Source: Rhizophagus irregularis (Eukaryota; Glomeromycota; Glomeromycetes; Glomerales; Glomeraceae). Taken from it: DNA of 64,000 bases. The stretch is taken from NCBI RefSeq assembly GCF_026210795.1, contig NC_089445.1, forward strand, positions 1,178,001 to 1,242,000, given 5' to 3'. A program made the position numbers and the translations under genes. Under the pieces are notes generated by a model. The model was not told where the DNA came from, ran no database searches, and saw only the letters and a list, made by a program, of their open reading frames with translations. How positions within the stretch are numbered: the stretch's first letter is position 1; every line of letters starts with the position of its first letter. Below, piece after piece: positions 35,195-45,486 of this stretch.

Positions 35195-36776
35195 TTGGTA
35201 AGCCATTTTTGTATTTTATTTAATTAGATTTTTTTTAAAAAAGAAATGATGATCATTTCTCTGCGGAGTTGTTATTATTTAAATTTTTTATTTTCCCCCT
35301 TTTTTGAATCTACTTTTTCCCTTTTAAAAATTATGATCAAAATATTATTGAAAACTCCTGATTCTCTAAATCGGAAAATCTTAATTATGTAACCAATCAG
35401 ATTTGTTATATATATAATTTTTTTTTATTTCATTGCTTATTTTATAATACTTAAGGCTTTATTAATTAATTCCCCTATTACAAAAAAAAACAATTTCCTA
35501 CAAATGACTGAAAAGTCAACGATATTATAAAAATTTATGAACATATTAATTATAGTAGTATCATAACATTGTAAATCCATATAATAAATAAATAAATTAT
35601 AAAAAGAGATAACCCTATATATTTTTTAAATAGTGTGTTTTTCTCACAAAAAAAAATTATATATATTTTTTTTTTTGCACAAATTAAAAACTGCAGAATT
35701 ATTTTTGATTCGTTCGTTCATATTTGTTTATCAAAAGTCACGATAAACATACATTATTTTATACGGTGAAATTCGATAAACCGGATTTTCGATAAACCGA
35801 ATCATAAGTAAAATTTCGGAATTAAGGTACGGAACGGATTATTATAATCTATAATAAATTTGTTCTCGATATACTGGACTTTTCAATATACCGGATTTTT
35901 GAAAAATTTTATTATTGGAAAGGATGAGTCCAGTATATCGAATTTTACTGTGTATTTATCATTTGAAATTTCGTTAACATACCCGCATAGTTACATGATA
36001 TGTTAAAATCGTTCGAAATTCGGGTATATGTAGGTAGCCGGATGAAATATATTATATTAATAACAGATTTTAATTTAAATATTTAAATTAAAATGGTGAC
36101 ACCATACTAAATAGTAAATACTAATGCGTAATATTTCGACATGACCTAATTATAATTCGCCCTAGTCTCAAGTATAAATTGTATGTCGGTTAAGAATCTT
36201 AAATTTTGTCCTAACCTGTGACTTCGGTCTACTGGTTTACTGTAAATTAGTAATCAAAAGGTTATTTAAATTACGAGTTTCTGATGAATCCAAAAGATGT
36301 CAGGATGAATAAATAAATGCAAGTCATTATAATTAATCAATAAGTATGACAAGATCAATAAAAGCATTTTAGCAATATTACTTTATATAAAATTGATTTT
36401 TTTTTTCATTGTTTTTTTTTTGGTGGCATTATTAGCCATTATCGTTCACTTCTGCGTCAGGTCATGTAATTTTTTCTACAGAAATTCGGCCAAAAAAAAG
36501 AAAGTAACGCGAAAAATATACATCCAGAAAAAGACATGAAACAAATAATACCCAAAAATATTAACTAAAAAAAGAAGGAAAAAAAATAGGATAGGGAAGA
36601 AAAGAAAATATTTATAAAAAAAAAATTGTTCAATATTAGAGATAAAATTATGAAATGAAATAAAATATAATGAAATAATAAAAACTACTACAAAAACATA
36701 TAATATAAACAAGAATTTACAATATATTAATTGTCCAATTGTTCTTTTTTTATGAATTATTTTGATAAAAAAAGTG
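35195..36776. other. Intergenic, holds one small MITE
   Basis: AT-rich. Contains the 191-bp element at 35762-35952. No other gene or repeat is seen; long purine-rich tracts at 36480-36720 are probably the 3' flank of the next minus-strand gene. Confidence 0.5.
35762..35952. mobile_element. 191-bp MITE with TA flanks (Tc1/mariner-pogo-like)
   Basis: The inverted ends read TACGGTGAAATTCGATAAAC and, from the other side, CACAGTAAAATTCGATATAC. TA flanks both ends (35760-35761 and 35953-35954). Inside, TTCGATA/CCGGA words recur (GATATACTGGAC, TATACCGGATTT). The TA target and the CAGTaaaATtCGATAta type of end fit pogo/Tc1-mariner. Non-coding. Confidence 0.75.
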
Positions 36777-38891
36777 TTAATGCCATCGCATAGATTTATT
36801 ACGTTTAGCTAAATGGTTTGGGAATGGTTGAACACTATCCCTATATGATGATGGTTCAGGTTTAATTAAACGTTTTTCAAGTTTCGTACTTTTTGATCGT
36901 CTCCGTACAATTACTTCTCTTCGTGAATCAGTCGTTGACGTTGATGGTGTAAGACGTCTTGGAGGTGGTTGAGGAGATTGTAGAACCGCTCTTTTACGAA
37001 GTTGCTCTTCAACCTTTGTTTTCAACTCATCAGCTTCTAATATATTTGAAATCACCATCGGATTTATCGTTTCTTGTTTTATCTGTTCTCTTTGATTACT
37101 GCCATCATCTTTTTTATTTTTCCCTTTTTTATTTTTCTCAGATTTTTCATTTCTAAATTTAGCATTACTTCCTCTCCTCGAAAATCTACGTCTGGGTATT
37201 TTAGAGTTAAGAGATTGTCTATTTGTAGCAAAAACATTTCTTCCCATTATTACTTCATCAAGTGACATAGCGACACTTTGTTCTAATAAATTTTCTCTAA
37301 ATAATTGTGATGGTCTTTTAGGTTGAGGTTCTGAAATTGATTCTATTTGTTCTACGTCTAATTTTCGTGTAGATCGCGTAGATTGTGTAGATTGCGTAGA
37401 TCGAGAAGTTAAAACATTTCTACCCATTGCTTTTTCATTAAATGACATGGCAACACTTTGTTCTAATAAATTTTCTCTAAATAATTGTGATGGTCTTTTA
37501 GGTTTAGGAGCTGAAATTGATTCTACTGTCTTTCGTTTTGACTTATGTAAAGATTGTACAGATTGAGTAGACTTTGCAATTTGAGTAATTTGAGTAGGTT
37601 GAGAAGCAAAACTTCTCATCGCCATTTCATTAAATGATAAAGCAATACTTTGTTCTAATAAGTTTTGTCTAAATAATTGTGATGGTCTTTTAGGTTTAGG
37701 AGCTGACATTGATTCAACAGACTTTCGTTTCGATTTAGAATGTGGAACATCAGATGTAGTAGTAGTTTCTATATTTTTAATAAATTGACTTAAAGGAACA
37801 AGTGACGCATGAAGTAATTTTGGTGGACCATTAGGAACTGGTAACCATGGAAATCCTTTTGTTGTTGGACTTAGTATAACGTCATCACCTTCCATATCTG
37901 TTGGATCATTTGTATAGAAAGGATTTGAAGTAGGAGCAGGTATCATTCTTTCTTGTGATTGAAATTGACGTTTTTTATATGATTTCTTATATTGAACACC
38001 TAATTTACGTCTTGAAGATGATCTTCTTACTACATTATTAAATTTTCGTTCATTATGATTATTTAAAATCTTAAATTGAGCAATATTATCCTGTTCAACA
38101 TTATTATATATTCTAGTTTTTCTTCTTTCTTTTATAGTTTGTGATAATATATTATTATTATTATTATTATTATTATCAGTTGTCGATTTTTTTTGTTTTT
38201 TTATAGTTATTTGATTTTTAAATATATTATAAGTATTATTTATTTCATTCTTATAAATAATTTTATTTTTGGGCAAAGGAATTTTAGAAGAACGATTTAA
38301 TGAAGTACGTTCATCAATTTGAACCACTTTAACAGTTGTTACAGTAATTCCTCCAGGAAATGAATATTTTTCTTCATTATCAGAATAGTCATAATCATTA
38401 TTTATTTCAACAATCGGTGATATTGGTGATGATATTATTGGCGGAGAGGAAGGGAAAAAATCTTCTTGTATTAAAGAAGTAGATGAAGTAGGTATTATTA
38501 TAGGATTTACAGAATTTTCGAGGTCAATATGATCATCCGTATTAATCCAATTAAGATCGTATGTAGCATATCTACGAGAATTTTTTTCTTTTATAGAACT
38601 AATTATAATTTCATCATTATTATTACTTCTTTCATTATTAATGAAAGATGATAAAGATGAAGAATTAGGTAAAATCGATGGTAAAGAAGCAGACCTTTTA
38701 TTAGGGAAATTTGTCGGTAATGGAGTTGAATTTGTGTTAAGTAAATTTGCTGGTAATGACATTGTGTTTGGTAAATTTTTTGGTAATGAAGATGACCTTA
38801 TATTAAGCATATTTTCTGGTAATGAAGAGGACCTTGTGCTAGACATACGATCAGGTTCTTTATGTATTTCATTTATTATTGATGGTGTCAT
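36777..38891 (-). CDS. Low-complexity protein with repeated short motifs, unknown function
   Basis: A single open frame of 704 residues from ATG 38891, without a recognised domain. The N-terminus (residues 18-75) has five diverged RSSSLPxNxxN units. The middle has an Asn run (codons AAT/ATT microsatellite at about 38150-38180). Three copies of a block with KPKRPSQLFR(E/Q)NLLEQS followed by (V/I)AMSFNE occur at about residues 384-425, 449-491 and 515-550. The tail is basic, with many KRR clusters and a bipartite-type nuclear signal. Ser/Thr richness suggests a phosphorylated nuclear or cytoskeletal scaffold (inference). Three small upstream exons (39034-39114, 39364-39386, 39504-39527) may belong to it, so the true start could lie further 5'. 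Confidence 0.65.
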   Translation of the reverse strand: MTPSIINEIHKEPDRMSSTRSSSLPENMLNIRSSSLPKNLPNTMSLPANLLNTNSTPLPTNFPNKRSASLPSILPNSSSLSSFINNERSNNNDEIIISSIKEKNSRRYATYDLNWINTDDHIDLENSVNPIIIPTSSTSLIQEDFFPSSPPIISSPISPIVEINNDYDYSDNEEKYSFPGGITVTTVKVVQIDERTSLNRSSKIPLPKNKIIYKNEINNTYNIFKNQITIKKQKKSTTDNNNNNNNNILSQTIKERRKTRIYNNVEQDNIAQFKILNNHNERKFNNVVRRSSSRRKLGVQYKKSYKKRQFQSQERMIPAPTSNPFYTNDPTDMEGDDVILSPTTKGFPWLPVPNGPPKLLHASLVPLSQFIKNIETTTTSDVPHSKSKRKSVESMSAPKPKRPSQLFRQNLLEQSIALSFNEMAMRSFASQPTQITQIAKSTQSVQSLHKSKRKTVESISAPKPKRPSQLFRENLLEQSVAMSFNEKAMGRNVLTSRSTQSTQSTRSTRKLDVEQIESISEPQPKRPSQLFRENLLEQSVAMSLDEVIMGRNVFATNRQSLNSKIPRRRFSRRGSNAKFRNEKSEKNKKGKNKKDDGSNQREQIKQETINPMVISNILEADELKTKVEEQLRKRAVLQSPQPPPRRLTPSTSTTDSRREVIVRRRSKSTKLEKRLIKPEPSSYRDSVQPFPNHLAKRNKSMRWH

Positions 38892-39033
38892 TTCAAATAA
38901 AATAATTTTTTAATTTTAAATGCTATAAGCTAAAAAAAGATAATAAATAAACCGTAATTTAGTTAAAGGATGTAAGATGTATGCTATGCAATGAGACATT
39001 AAAAAAAAAAAAAAAAAATTCAGTAATACATAC

Positions 39034-39114
39034 CCAGGAATTTGAAAGGAATGCGAATCTTTTATTTCAGCAGTTGGAGCTGTTATTTGACGTTTTATTT
39101 TTTTGTCAAACTCC
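39034..39114 (-). CDS. Candidate upstream exon of the low-complexity gene
   Basis: Flanked by AG (CCAG) and GT (GTATGT), 81 bases, reading EFDKKIKRQITAPTAEIKDS then HSFQIPG. It joins in frame with two tiny candidates upstream: 39364-39386 (KFLHQIPW) and 39504-39527 (VSFDDTHE), each bordered by AG and GT. Downstream it could splice into the main frame at an AG within codon 17 of the 704-residue frame without changing frame. This is a proposal from splice signals only. Confidence 0.4.
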
Positions 39115-39743
39115 CTGGATTATGGTAAGATAATCTTTCTGCTATAAAAATTAAAAAGATCAGGTTAAGGATATTAAAAATATCGACTTTATTTTTAAAA
39201 ATTAAGAAATATTTAAAAAAAAAAAATTTATTTCAAATAAATCGTGAAATGAAATAAATGATTTTTTTTTTATTTTATTTAAGGTTAACAAAGGATACGG
39301 AGCCAGCCAAAAAGACGTCAAAAAAGAAGTAGATGGAGATTAGGATGGATTAAAAGGTCTTACCAAGGAATTTGATGGAGGAATTTCTACATAAGAAAAA
39401 GAAGAAGAAAAAAAAAAAAATTTTTATTTATTTAATTTTTTTGGTAAGGCTTAAGAAAAAAAAATATCATAGAAATATATTAATATATTTTTTTTTTATT
39501 TACCTCGTGAGTATCATCAAATGAAACCTGGCGCGTTGAATTGGGCAAAGAAGAAAAAAAAAAAATTTTTTGTTTTTTTTTTGCTTTTAATAAATAAAAT
39601 CTTCGATTAGTTGCACAAAAATTATTGAAGTTTATCATAAAAGTAACAAGCATGAATATCATTGCAGAAAATTTTCTTTTATTTAAATTAAAATAATTGC
39701 GAAATAACTGGATTTGCATGGTTATATTACTTGTATGGGTCAT

Positions 39744-41693
39744 AACGTATTATCAGACCAATGAATTAAATTTACTAAGAGTTTATAAATTGTTACCGAT
39801 TGTGTTACATAAAGGTTTATGTTTTTTTTTTCAATAAACAAATACCGTTTAAAATTAAAAAAAAAAGATATTTTTAAGAAAATTTTAGGTAATTACTTTT
39901 TTTATTCCTTCAACATACATACGGTATAAAAATACTAGCAAACATTACATAATGACGTTACACATAGTTTTAGATTTAATTAGGTGCATTTTCAAAGTTA
40001 CATTAAAATTGAATTTGTTATTATAAATTATCATTCATGTTCTCTTTTTTTTGACAAAAAAATAATAGAGGTTTTACCAAAGAAAGTTCAATGAGGAGAA
40101 ATTTTCATTCAAAAATCGTTTCGTCTTTCAATTAAAAAGTTTAACAATGTGGGAGATATTTTTTAAGCCAATTTAGGATGACTAGGGACTTATGTACTAT
40201 GTAGGTCGATCAAACATTGTATCTATAAATAGATATCAAAGGATAACATAATGCTTAATGATTTAAGATTGTTATAGACCCTTAAAGAATGTATTGAGAA
40301 TCATATCATATGAGCATATAAACCGTTGCATGATTTTTATAATTAAACTTTTAAATTATTTTAGAAGACCGAATTTAAATGTTTTCCTTTTAATATTTCT
40401 TTTTTATTTATTTTATTTTTTTTTTAATTAGGTATAATTAATTAATTAGCAAATTTCTTGTATCTTGCACTAAACTGTAATGTAATTTATTCGTGTATTA
40501 TTATATGAAGATGGAATGTTGTGTTTAACGCGTGGGATTATTACCGCAGCAATAAGTATATCACATGTATTATGAATATCCATAAAATTGAAGTCTTTGA
40601 TATTAAATAGGAACTCCAATCAAGATTAACATGTTTTTTGATCACAATGACCTTTGTGTATGTACGATTGATATCCATATTTATCGACCATATGTATGAT
40701 TTCGTGCTTTGCATTTGAAACTGTTCCACATATCTGTAGTTAAATGTTTCACTAATGAATACATTTGCAGTTATTATCTAGAAAAATGTTATTCGTTCTA
40801 TTGTTAATTCTTGAACTTAGAAATAATTTATTTTGTGATCATTTTTTTTTTTTAAAAAAAAAAATGATTAATAAATATAGTATCCGGAAATTAATTTTTA
40901 TATATTAAATATTACTTAATATAAAATATTCACTATAGCGATTACGAAAACTTAAATTTTCTTTTTATCGAATTTTTCTCTTTTTTAATTACACAAAAAA
41001 AAAAAAAAAAAAAAAAGATCCAGAACGAATGGATAATTAATATTAATATTTAATATTATCAACCAATCATAGTGAACGTAAGCAAGTTAAAATTAAACAG
41101 TACTAACAAATTTTTATAAATTACCAAATTAGAACCCTATTAAACAAATATGTATTAGAGATTAATGATAAATATTACTAATGTTAATTATGTTAAATAT
41201 TTAATTTAACTAGTTTAAGTAATTTTTTTTTAAAAAATTTTAATATATTTTAAACAATGGTAATTTACTGGTAATGTTATAAATTTTTTTGCATTACGGT
41301 AATAACAATCCGATCATTAATAAGTATTAAGTTGATTATAATAAATTTCTAAGAAATTTCTATAATATTATTCTTTTTTATGATTTTGAAAGATAATAAG
41401 ATAATAATGGTTAAGTTGATATACCATTGTCTCTCACTTAATCATTTTTTGACATTTCGGAGAATTTGAATTATATGATGTATGAATTTATGATGTATGA
41501 TGTGTGTGATGTGTGGTGTGTGTGATGTGTGTGATGTGTAATATTGTGTATGATGTGTGATGTGTTTAATGTCACCTGATTTCTGATGAGGAAATTTCGT
41601 AATAAATGAACGCGCTTTTTAACCTTTATTATCTGTTATAGTTTAAACAACTTACACGCGCTTTTTTCTTTTTTTCAACCTTGAACCTTTAAC
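39744..41693. other. Intergenic, no gene seen; contains a TGATGTG minisatellite
   Basis: AT-rich, with long A runs at about 40990-41015. At 41474-41572 there is a run of GATGTGTG / GATGTATG units, 7-9 bases each, just upstream of the next gene. Nothing else is supported. Confidence 0.5.
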
Positions 41694-42227
41694 GTGAATT
41701 TTCAAAAACAAGTTACGTATAGATTACGGATAATCATCGTTATCATTATGATGAAGGATTTTGAAGTTACTTATTGTGTTGGAGAATCTTTAATGTATTT
41801 TTCTATTCGGAACTTTTCGACTGATCCGATAAAAAATTCAATTTTGGTTTCGTTTGATATTGAAAATCGTTTAAAAGTTAATGGTTTATGCTTAGAAGAT
41901 ATGTCATCTAATAATAAATGGTATTATGAAGAAAATATCTTATTTACATATACACAGGATATTGAAACCCTATTCATTATCGATTTTGAATTATCAAATA
42001 CTGTTCGAATGTTTTTTAAGAGTTTAATAGATGGAAATGCTTATTATCCTAAATTGAAATACGTTTATTTAATTGGATGTGATGGAAGGTACGGAAGAGA
42101 AAGTTTTTATGATAATTTAATTCATTTTTATGAAGAAAAAAATGATTATATAGTTTTAGATGGGAGGGATAGTATTAAAGAGATCGGAGCTAATTTAGTG
42201 TTTTGGATAATGGATGATAATGAATAA
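41694..42227 (+). CDS. Unknown protein, 160-177 residues
   Basis: One open frame. The ATGs at 41748 and 41751 are likelier starts than the first one, because the earlier residues (RLRIIIVIIMM) look like leader. The sequence is hydrophilic with mixed helices and strands. Near the end, YYPKLKYVYLIGCDGRYGRE resembles the last strand of F-box/LRR-type proteins that are highly expanded in this kind of fungus, but no F-box is present. No membrane segment or metal site is visible. It could be a trimmed member of such a family or a genuine small gene. Function not assigned. Confidence 0.45.
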   Translation: MNFQKQVTYRLRIIIVIIMMKDFEVTYCVGESLMYFSIRNFSTDPIKNSILVSFDIENRLKVNGLCLEDMSSNNKWYYEENILFTYTQDIETLFIIDFELSNTVRMFFKSLIDGNAYYPKLKYVYLIGCDGRYGRESFYDNLIHFYEEKNDYIVLDGRDSIKEIGANLVFWIMDDNE

Positions 42228-43493
42228 AATAATTACTCTGATGTAAATTTTTTACAATCGCAGACGAGTAACATCTTATCAGCTTAGGCTGATGATCACA
42301 CATCTAATGAATGATGGCATAATTATATTATTTTAACAGTTTTATCAAAGATGTAACAGTACCTGTTTATATGATATCTCATCACTAAGAGAACGAGAAT
42401 TTAAATTGGTGAAAATATATTCCATCAACCTCTCACGTCTAGTAGGCGTTTAACTAGGCGTTTATTCAGTGATGCCGGTAACTCCGAGCTATTTAGTTTT
42501 GTAGTATTATAGCTAAATCCTAAAGTCACGGGACACCTGCCAAAAATTCTGTCGGCCTGTCGCATTGCAATAGTAGGATTTATGTGGTACTCGTGATGCT
42601 TCTGATACTGTATATTTATTTTTACGTACAACTGGGATTCTGCGAAATAACGTTATCAAATATAATAAGCATTCGCGAATAATTGACCGATAAGTTTGAT
42701 GCTGTAATTCTAGCCAAAAGTAAGTTTTGAGTATGCTGATTATTTCAATGTAATGTCCTACCGACAAGCCGACAACCCGACAGACCGACGAATTTTTGGC
42801 AGGTGTCCCGTGACTTTAGGATTTAGCTATAACGTATGGTGTTTAAAATTATAATTAAATATTACATCATTTACATGTTTTTAAAATGCAATATTGTTAT
42901 ACAACATATATAAAATATAACAAAAAAAAATCAAATCAAAACAATTACGATTATTAACAACATTTATGCTGCATATGTTAACTATATCAAAATTAAACGT
43001 TAATAAAATCAATGCATCTTTTAGATTAATAACTAAGAGTATTTTACTATCCAATCAGATATTTTGCTGTACATTTTGTACACTTTCATTTTAGAATAAT
43101 ATCATAGAAACTTTAATTTAGAGAGATTATCTTCAAAGTTTCTTGATTTGGAGTTAAACATTAAACCCATAATTAATTGTGATTATCCAGTTATATTACT
43201 GGTATGGGTGGATAAATAGCTTATTTTGAAAATGATCGAGACCATTTATGATATTCCTGATATTCAAACTCTAATAGAAAAAATGTCGATCCTCGTGGGT
43301 TTGACGTTTCAATCACGTGATATGTTCTGTTGACAACTTGAACATATGACAAATAGAATTTCCGCACTAACCAAGTTCATTTTAATACTAACTTCCGAAT
43401 TTGGTACGCGATAAACATTCCGATTCCGATGATATAAGGTGATTATTTTTCTTTCTCGCTTCAAGTAAAAAATTGTAATAAAAATCTATTAAA
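42228..43493. other. Intergenic with one inverted-repeat element
   Basis: Contains the 326-bp element at 42507-42832; otherwise AT-rich with no gene. The last ~100 bases hold the promoter and pyrimidine-rich leader (TTTTTCTTTCTCGCTTC) of the Sds22 gene. Confidence 0.5.
42507..42832. mobile_element. 326-bp inverted-repeat element
   Basis: Terminal inverted repeats of about 43 bases, nearly perfect: TTATAGCTAAATCCTAAAGT, then CACGGGACACCTGCC, mirrored at 42788-42832. Inner parts carry GTCGG/CCGAC repeats on the right side. Because the outermost bases are palindromic (ATAGCTA/TAGCTAT) the exact target site cannot be read, but a TA target (Tc1/mariner-like) is possible. Two minus-strand open frames here are chance. 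Confidence 0.78.
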
Positions 43494-45344
43494 ATGTCAG
43501 AAAATATTCAAACCGAAACTTATACTTCTGATCCCGAAATAGAAGAAATAAGAAATATTGATGATAACGAAGATGTATTTGAGACTCAAGGAAGAGGTGT
43601 TGTGTAAAATCATAAATCTTTATGTTCCTTTGTTTGGTTATCAAGTTATTAACGATAATATTTACCAAAAAAAGATAAAAAATATTATGACAGAATCAAT
43701 GAGGATAATGAGGAAGAAGGTGTTGTGTAAATTATTAAAAGATCATAATATTATTCCATTTAATTATCAAGTTATTAACGATAATATTTATCAATGAAGT
43801 TGATTTTCTTGAAGATTTTGAAGAAGATACTGAGGTCAATTTGATTTATCATATTTTTGATCAACATTTGATCTTTGATATTCATCGTGAATTACACGTT
43901 AAAGTTCCATTTTTATTTTCATTAATTTTAGGAAATCGAACTGTTAAATATACGTTTGACTGATATCACAAGTTTGATGCTTGACCGATTTCCAAAAATA
44001 AAGGTAATAATATCGTTTTTGGATCGATTTATAAGATATTAATTTCCTATTTTTACCTTAAAGTCTTTATGTGTTCGACAAAATCTTGTTACAAAAATTG
44101 ATGGTATTGAAAGTCTAAAGGACCTTGAAGAACTTGATCTTTATGATAATCGAATATCATATATTGAAAACTTGAACAATTTTCCTGAATTAAAGTTAGT
44201 ATTCAATCTGATATATAAATATCCTTTGTTTCGGATGTATTCTATTTAATATTATTCACTAATTTTTTTTCTTCTAACGATTAAATAGATTTTTAGATTT
44301 ATCCTTTAATAAAATTCGAGTTATTGAAAATTTAGAACATTTAACAAAATTAGTAAATCTTTATTTTGTTCAAAATAGAATATCAAAGATTCAAAATTTG
44401 GATAATTTGATAAATGTAACCAATTTGGAATTGGGAGCAAATAAAATTAGAGTATGTATTATAATTATATTTTAAATCTTAATTAATTTATAGTGTTAAA
44501 TTTTTTAGAATTTAATTTTTTTTTTAATAGGTAATTGAAAATTTAGATAAACTTGTGAATTTGGAACAATTGTGGCTTGGAAAAAATAAGATCACCGAAT
44601 TTCAAGTATGAACCTTTTTTTTAGTAAAGCTCAAAAAAGTAATAATAATATTTATTTAGCTTTTACATGTCTACCTAGAATTTGGAGAACTTGAGGAATC
44701 TTAAAATTCTTAGTATACAAAGTAACCGCTTGACTCAAATAAAAGGTTTAGAAGGTTTGGTTAACTTAGAGGAAATTTATATGAGTCATAATGGTATTCA
44801 AAAGATTGAAGGATTTGAAAACAATGTTTGTACTTTTTATATGTAATTCTTTTTTTCATATTATAAGAATTTGAGTTAACATTATTTTGGATTTTTTAGT
44901 TAAAATTAAGAGTAATCGATGTCAGCAATAATCTTTTAACAAAAATTGAGAATATTTCTCATTTGACAGAATTAGAAGAATTTTGGGTAAATTATTTTTT
45001 AATCTATCATTGGAAAATGGAAATAAATATTTATTGACCAAAATGTTTCCTTTTGTTAGGCAAATAATAATCAATTTTCAGATTTTGAAGAATTACCTGT
45101 ACAAATGGGGCATCTTAAAAAATTGAATACGATCTATCTAGAAGGAAATCCGATGCAAACAGAAAATCAAGCAATTTATAGATTAAAAGTTAAAACGCTT
45201 TTACCTCAAATAAGTCAATTAGATGCAACGTATGTTTCTTGAACTTCTTTCCTTGTTTTTAATTATTCAAATTTTTTTTTTAAAAAAAAATTAAAACATT
45301 AAATCATTAAATCCAGATACTTACGAATTCAACCAATGACGTAA
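43494..45344 (+). CDS. sds22: Sds22-like PP1 regulatory subunit (leucine-rich repeat)
   Basis: Eleven exons by GT-AG signals give 351 residues. An acidic N-terminal tail (exons 1-3) is followed by about 11 short LRRs of the Sds22 type (for example LRNLKILSIQSNRLTQIKGL and LVNLEEIYMSHNGIQKIEGF), then an LRR cap and the end SQLDATYLR, close to the IDATFVR of animal SDS22. The last intron (45230-45316) must be removed to get this end; without it the frame stops after ATYVS. Sds22 binds and controls protein phosphatase 1, mainly in the nucleus during mitosis. Introns 1 (43597-43674) and 2 (43720-43799) are paralogous. The gene is tail to tail with the PPR gene, 142 bases apart. Confidence 0.9.
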
Positions 45345-45486
45345 TAAAATTTGTTTTATATATATATAGAATGGGTATTTGTTTTATATATATAGGATGG
45401 GTAATTAATTTATGTCGTATATTTATTTATTATAACATTAAATAAATATTTGATATTGTCCAATTTAATATTTTTATTTCTATTTT

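Noticed and set aside
36476-36712. Minus-strand Phe-rich 78-residue frame
   Set aside because: Purine-rich plus strand read backwards just past the stop of the 704-residue gene; no motif and no start context.
42425-42767. Two minus-strand frames
   Set aside because: They lie across the 326-bp inverted-repeat element and change with its ends; no motif.
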